Assembly: GCA_030765505.1 (NCBI GenBank)
Contig: JAVCCL010000042.1
Span: forward strand, 1-55,793
Origin: Candidatus Kaelpia imicola
GTDB lineage: Bacteria > Omnitrophota > Gorgyraeia > Kaelpiales > Kaelpiaceae
Length of the DNA stretch: 55,793 nt
Direction of reading: 5' to 3'
A model generated the notes under the pieces. That model saw nothing but the letters and a program-made list of their open reading frames with translations. It had not been told where the DNA came from and searched no databases. How positions within the stretch are numbered: the stretch's first letter is position 1; each line of letters opens with the position of its first letter. Positions 52,456 to 55,793 of this stretch are shown here, one piece after another. The translations under genes were made by a program, and so were the position numbers.

Positions 52456-52464
52456 ATTATATCA
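52456..52464 (-). promoter_or_regulatory. Promoter of the carbamoyltransferase operon (leaderless)
   Basis: On the minus strand TGATATAAT (52464-52456) is a perfect extended -10 element. Only 7 bases separate it from the ATG of the 59-residue gene, so the transcript should start at or beside the A of ATG. No clear -35 is needed with the extended element. Confidence 0.6.
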
Positions 52465-52519
52465 ATTAACCAAGTAAAAATGAAAGTTTTAATTGTCTTG
52501 TCTAATTACAGATTTTCAG

Positions 52520-52559
52520 ATTGATACACAAATAGCATAAATATATAGTTGGTATCAAT
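52520..52559. repeat. 8-bp inverted repeat near the cassette
   Basis: ATTGATAC (52520-52527) and GTATCAAT (52552-52559) are perfect reverse complements, 24 bases apart. They lie between the divergent DUF5989 operon and the cassette-like unit. An operator or a remnant of an integration locus are possible readings; nothing decides between them. Confidence 0.4.
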
Positions 52560-52610
52560 AAAGAAACTTTTGAGAAAAAACTATAAATTATGGAATTTGT
52601 CTATTAATTG

Positions 52611-53118
52611 TTAGGCTAAAATAAAAAAGGAGGGGTTATGAAGAGGATAGTAACTTTCATATTAGTTGTAATTATTACTTGTACTGTTGCGAATATCTCG
52701 TTTGCAAAAGAACCTAGCGAATTTATTGAGGAGTTCTTTGTCCAAGTCAAAGCAGGAGAAATAGAAGAAGCCTATGATAATCTTTTCGCAGGTTCTGGAA
52801 TCCCAAAGATGAAGCCACAGGCTGTAGAGATGATCAAAATGCAAACAGCAAGCGGTTTACCGATGTATGGAAAAATCATAGAATTTGAAAAGGTAAGAGA
52901 AGAAAAATTTGGAACATCAATTGTCAGATTCGTTTACATCCTAAAAAGCGAAAAAACACCGCTGATTTGGGAATTCTACTTTTACAAACCTACATCAAAT
53001 TGGTTTCTAGCGAACATTTTATTCAACGATCAATTTCAACTTCTAGATAGTAAAAAATGATGAATAATTTTGCCTAACAAAGCAATGCAGCCGACCTTGT
53101 TTCGCTGCAGTATCTTAG
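52611..53118 (+). mobile_element. Integron gene-cassette-like unit
   Basis: The unit has the layout of an integrated integron cassette. The core site GTTAGGC (52610-52616, GTTRRRY) stands 27 bases before one small ORF. After the ORF the inverse core GCCTAAC (53072-53078, RYYYAAC) follows, exactly complementary to the 5' core, as expected when both come from one circular cassette. The second junction is a GTT at 53118-53120. The length of 508 bp with a single promoterless-looking ORF is typical. No integrase gene or second cassette is seen, so this could be a lone insertion at a secondary site. Confidence 0.6.
52638..53060 (+). CDS. Exported cassette-borne protein of unknown function
   Basis: The ATG follows a strong aaaggagggg site. 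The 140-residue product has a signal peptide (about residues 1-23, ending in NISFAKEP). A small alpha/beta domain follows, with FIEEFFVQVKAGEIEEAYDN near the start and a strand-rich end (LIWEFYFYKPTSNWFLANIL). The pattern of an early helix with a later beta-sheet recalls NTF2-like DUFs, but I cannot name the family. It would act in the periplasm. It is the only gene between the cassette core site and the attC-like site, and has no functional partner nearby. Confidence 0.75.
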   Translation: MKRIVTFILVVIITCTVANISFAKEPSEFIEEFFVQVKAGEIEEAYDNLFAGSGIPKMKPQAVEMIKMQTASGLPMYGKIIEFEKVREEKFGTSIVRFVYILKSEKTPLIWEFYFYKPTSNWFLANILFNDQFQLLDSKK

Positions 53119-53124
53119 TTTAGA
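53072..53124 (+). other. attC-like recombination site
   Basis: Order of elements: R'' GCCTAAC followed by AA (53072-53080), a spacer, L'' TGCAGC (53086-53091), a 12-base loop beginning CGAC, L' GCTGCA (53104-53109), a spacer, and R' GTTTAGA (53118-53124). CAGCCGAC after the inverse core is close to the usual attC L'' sequence. R' matches GTTRRRY only in its GTT, as expected if the cassette integrated next to a non-cassette sequence. Confidence 0.6.
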
Positions 53125-53168
53125 TATGAGGATATTTCTATTCTGCCTTAATATTAAGCAGAAAAAAG

Positions 53169-53196
53169 TTGACAGTCAATAATGATATGCTATGAT
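53169..53196 (+). promoter_or_regulatory. sudB leader promoter
   Basis: TTGACA (53169-53174), a 16-bp spacer and TATGAT (53191-53196) make a strong sigma-70 promoter, with a start expected near 53203. A hairpin-forming sequence (TTCTG...CAGAA, about 53150-53166) lies just upstream of the -35 and may be an upstream terminator or an operator. Confidence 0.7.
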
Positions 53197-53209
53197 TTAT
53201 GAGTCGTAA

Positions 53210-53254
53210 GGACAAAGGTGTCCGCTAGAGATAGTGGATGCCTTTTTTTATTTT
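53210..53254 (+). terminator. Attenuator-like terminator in the sudB leader
   Basis: A 13-bp stem (53214-53226 with 53233-53245, three G-T pairs) closes an AGAGAT loop and runs into TTTTTTTATTTT. It lies between the promoter at 53169 and the gene. An alternative 5-bp hairpin, GGACA/TGTCC (53210-53214 with 53219-53223, loop AAGG), uses the same 5' arm, so the two folds exclude each other. This is the arrangement of an attenuator or small riboswitch. A small RNA is the other option. Confidence 0.55.
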
Positions 53255-53263
53255 AAACTAAAA

Positions 53264-54091
53264 ATGAAGATATTAGCTAAAGAGGTATTATCGGATTTTG
53301 AAGGTGCACGTATTACGCGTATTGAAGTCAAGGCGGTTGATTTAGCTCAGAAAGCTTTGGCCGGAAACTTTGTTATTTTGATGGTCAAGGAAGAGGGTGA
53401 GAGAATACCTCTAACTATTGTAAGTGCTGATAGAGAGTGCGGTACTATTACACTTATATTCCAGGAGATAGGATTCTCGACCAAGCTGCTTGGTAAGCTC
53501 AAAGTAAGCGACTCTTTATATTCTATAATGGGTCCTTTAGGTCATGCGACTGAGATCAAAAATTACGGTTCCGTTGTATTGGTTGCAGGAGGGGTTGGAA
53601 TTGCTGAGATTTATCCGGTTGCAAAAACACTTAAAGAGGCAGGAAATAAGATTAAGGTGATCATGGGTGCTCGTACTAAAGAGTTACTTATATTGGAAAA
53701 CGAGCTTAAAGAGGTATCAGATGAACTTTTTGTAACTACTGATGATGGAAGTTATGGTATTAAAGGTTTTACAACAAACGTGCTTAAAGAGATTTTAGAT
53801 AAAGAGAGAATTGATATAATTTATGCAGTGGGTCCTATTCCAATGATGGAGGAGGTAGCGGATCTTACAAGGGGTTATGGAGTTAAGACCTTGGTGTCGT
53901 TGAACTCTTTAATGGTGGATGCGTCTGGTATGTGCGGGTGTTGCCGGGTAAATATAAATGGAGAGACAAAGTTTGCCTGTGTGGACGGCCCTGAATTTGA
54001 TGCTCATAGTGTTGATTGGGATACCTTAAAGAAAAGGAATAGTGTTTACGTGGATAAAGAGAGACATATCTGTAACTTAAATAAATTATGA
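53264..54091 (+). CDS. SudB/NfnA-type FAD/NAD-binding flavoprotein subunit
   Basis: This is the smaller subunit of a sulfide dehydrogenase/NADH-dependent ferredoxin:NADP oxidoreductase pair. From ATG 53264 it has 275 residues: a ferredoxin-reductase FAD domain, a NAD-binding part (VVLVAGGVGIAEIYPVAKTL near residues 104-123), and a C-terminal 2Fe-2S site with MCGCCRV (Cys224, Cys226, Cys227) and FACVDGPEF (Cys239). The frame opens at a GTG at 53234 within the terminator, but the family start is at MKILAKEVL. It overlaps the next gene by 4 bases. Confidence 0.9.
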   Translation: MKILAKEVLSDFEGARITRIEVKAVDLAQKALAGNFVILMVKEEGERIPLTIVSADRECGTITLIFQEIGFSTKLLGKLKVSDSLYSIMGPLGHATEIKNYGSVVLVAGGVGIAEIYPVAKTLKEAGNKIKVIMGARTKELLILENELKEVSDELFVTTDDGSYGIKGFTTNVLKEILDKERIDIIYAVGPIPMMEEVADLTRGYGVKTLVSLNSLMVDASGMCGCCRVNINGETKFACVDGPEFDAHSVDWDTLKKRNSVYVDKERHICNLNKL

Positions 54092-55503
54092 AAGAAGCTG
54101 TAAGAGCAAAAGAGTTGGACCAAAAAGAGAGAATAGGTAATTTCGATGAGGTTATTCAGGGCTATACCGAAGACCAGGCTGTAGAAGAAGCCTCTAGATG
54201 TCTTCAGTGCAAGAATCCAGTTTGCGTAGAAGGTTGTCCTGTTGGAATAGATATTAAAACATTTATCAAGCAGGTTCAGGATAGAGACTATAAAGGGGCT
54301 TATCTTACAATAAGAGAGAAGAATAATTTTCCCTCTATCTGCGGCAGGGTATGTCCTGCAGAATACCAGTGCAGTAAAACCTGCGTCTTGACTAAGAAAG
54401 ATGAACCTTTTGCGTCAGAAAATGCAATAAATATTCATTTCTTGGAGCGGTTTATAGGTGATTATGGAGCCAGGGAAAGCATAACTTCAGGTAGTAAAGA
54501 TAAGAGACTCACTATGTATAAGGTAGCAGTTGTTGGTTCAGGCCCGGCTGGGATATGTTGCGCTGGAGAGTTAGCACGTGAAGGAGTTAAAGTCATCATC
54601 TATGAGACTCTTCATAAGATGGGTGGAGTTCTTCAATATGGAATACCGTCTTTTAGATTGCCGCGAGATGTATTGGATTATGAGATAGACTCTCTTAAGA
54701 GCATGGGTGTTGAGTTTAAACCTAATTATATAATAGGAAAGATTAAGACTTTAAATGATCTTCTAGAAGAAGGCTTTGATGCGGTATTTTTGGGTTTGGG
54801 TGCTGGTACACCATCTTTCTTAGATGTAGAAGGTGAAAATTTATGTAATGTCTATTCAGCCAATGAGTTTTTAACCCGCGTCAATCTTATGAATGCGTAT
54901 AAGTTTCCTGAATTTCATACACCTGTTAATGTAGGACATCATATGATAGTTATTGGTGGAGGCAATGTTACAATAGACTCTGCTCGTGTTGCTTTACGCC
55001 TTCAGAAATTAAACAATATAGAGCCTAATACTACTATAGTCTATAGAAGGACAGAGCTTGAGATGCCTGCAAGACGTCTTGAGATAGAGCATGCTAAAGA
55101 AGAGGGAATAAAATTTGAATTGTTGGTTCAGCCTATCGAATTTATAGGTAATAAAGATGGTTATGTTAAGAAAATAAAATCTCTAAGGTGTGAGCTGGGA
55201 GAATCTGATCAGTCCGGTCGAAGAAGACCCAGCCCTATAGAGGGTAGTGAGTTTGAGCTTGATTGTGATGTTGCAGTCATAGCGATAGGATTGAGTGCGA
55301 ATCAGGTTTTAACATCTTTAACACCTGAGCTCAAAGTAGATAAATATAAGGATATTATTGTAAACGCAGAGACTATGGAGACTTCTGTCTCTCATATCTA
55401 TGCAGGAGGAGATATTGTAGGTGGAGAGGGAACTGTTATTGAGGCTATGGGTATGGCTAAGAGGGCTGCTAAGTCTATAGTTAAATATTTAAATGGCAGA
55501 TAA
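54088..55503 (+). CDS. SudA/NfnB-type flavoprotein (glutamate synthase small-chain family)
   Basis: The 471-residue protein has the N-terminal double [4Fe-4S] region (CLQCKNPVCVEGCPVGIDI near residues 38-56, then CGRVCPAEYQCSKTC). It has two nucleotide-binding folds, AVVGSGPAGICCAGELA near 149-165 and IVIGGGNVTIDSARVA near 293-308, and ends in YAGGDIVGGEGTVIEAMGM. With SudB/NfnA upstream it probably forms an electron-bifurcating or NADPH-producing complex rather than glutamate synthase. The gdhA gene that follows would use the NADPH. Confidence 0.9.
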   Translation: MKEAVRAKELDQKERIGNFDEVIQGYTEDQAVEEASRCLQCKNPVCVEGCPVGIDIKTFIKQVQDRDYKGAYLTIREKNNFPSICGRVCPAEYQCSKTCVLTKKDEPFASENAINIHFLERFIGDYGARESITSGSKDKRLTMYKVAVVGSGPAGICCAGELAREGVKVIIYETLHKMGGVLQYGIPSFRLPRDVLDYEIDSLKSMGVEFKPNYIIGKIKTLNDLLEEGFDAVFLGLGAGTPSFLDVEGENLCNVYSANEFLTRVNLMNAYKFPEFHTPVNVGHHMIVIGGGNVTIDSARVALRLQKLNNIEPNTTIVYRRTELEMPARRLEIEHAKEEGIKFELLVQPIEFIGNKDGYVKKIKSLRCELGESDQSGRRRPSPIEGSEFELDCDVAVIAIGLSANQVLTSLTPELKVDKYKDIIVNAETMETSVSHIYAGGDIVGGEGTVIEAMGMAKRAAKSIVKYLNGR

Positions 55504-55516
55504 TTAAAGGAGGTAA

Positions 55517-55793
<277 letters not shown>

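Noticed and set aside
54088-55503. Glutamate synthase small subunit (gltD) as the name for this gene
   Set aside because: The upstream SudB/NfnA gene and the absence of gltB point to a Sud/Nfn complex instead.

Overview
The window looks like a piece of the chromosome of an AT-rich, free-living, probably anaerobic diderm bacterium. The Gram-negative-type envelope is shown by LolC/E-LolD lipoprotein export, an MlaE-MlaF-MlaD lipid transporter, a TolC/RND pair, a TonB-like protein and a lipobox protein. The McsA-McsB-ClpC arginine-phosphorylation/proteolysis set, otherwise best known from Firmicutes, sits beside them. NfnAB/Sud-type flavoproteins and a NIL-ferredoxin gene fit an anaerobe. The combination resembles uncultured lineages such as Omnitrophota; that placement is an inference from gene content only.

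Layout. 1-1640: a visibly GC-richer nitronate-monooxygenase-like gene lies between two homologous, decayed minus-strand gene relics. 2001-10193: one gene block, lysS-lolC/E-lolD-ilvE-mcsA-mcsB-clpC. 10252-17763: AsmA-like protein, mlaE, mlaF, mlaD, radA, PIN/TRAM protein, ispD, ispF. 17950-22537: cysE, cysS, two sugar-type ABC permeases without partners, tmk. 22687-27783 (minus): marR-tolC-RND pump with no adaptor gene, and a 49-bp palindromic operator. 27908-30636: membrane protein, Nudix, exported DJ-1/PfpI, NIL-ferredoxin, UPF0280. 30766-31309: HU and cold-shock protein. 31431-34078: hisS and an aspS that lacks the GAD insertion domain. 34071-40942: LysM lipoprotein, phoH, pgpH-type HD protein, ybeY, a DagK-PAP2 fusion, DUF502, recO, TonB-like. 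41043-50263: apgM, cstA, lysC, cimA, valS, nadC. 50275-52448 (minus): carbamoyltransferase with two small membrane proteins, one of 59 aa. 52611-53118: a single-gene integron-cassette-like unit with an attC-like site. 53264-end: sudB/nfnA, sudA/nfnB and the start of gdhA.

How genes work together. Most genes are joined by 1-11 bp overlaps (ATGA, TAATG) and form long co-directional operons. Envelope building (Lol, Mla, AsmA-like, LysM), protein quality control (McsAB-ClpC), translation (five aminoacyl-tRNA synthetases, YbeY) and the pyruvate/aspartate branch of amino-acid synthesis (ApgM, CstA, LysC, CimA, IlvE) are the main themes. Several strong promoters lie so close to their start codons that the mRNAs should be leaderless or nearly so.

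Most unusual items: (1) the integron-cassette-like unit at 52611-53118; (2) a GNQGYL peptide motif shared by the C-terminus of MlaD and a LysM lipoprotein; (3) the GAD-less AspRS; (4) a promoter plus terminator/antiterminator-like leader before sudB; (5) recurrent leaderless promoters. No CRISPR array, tRNA, rRNA or transposase gene was seen.
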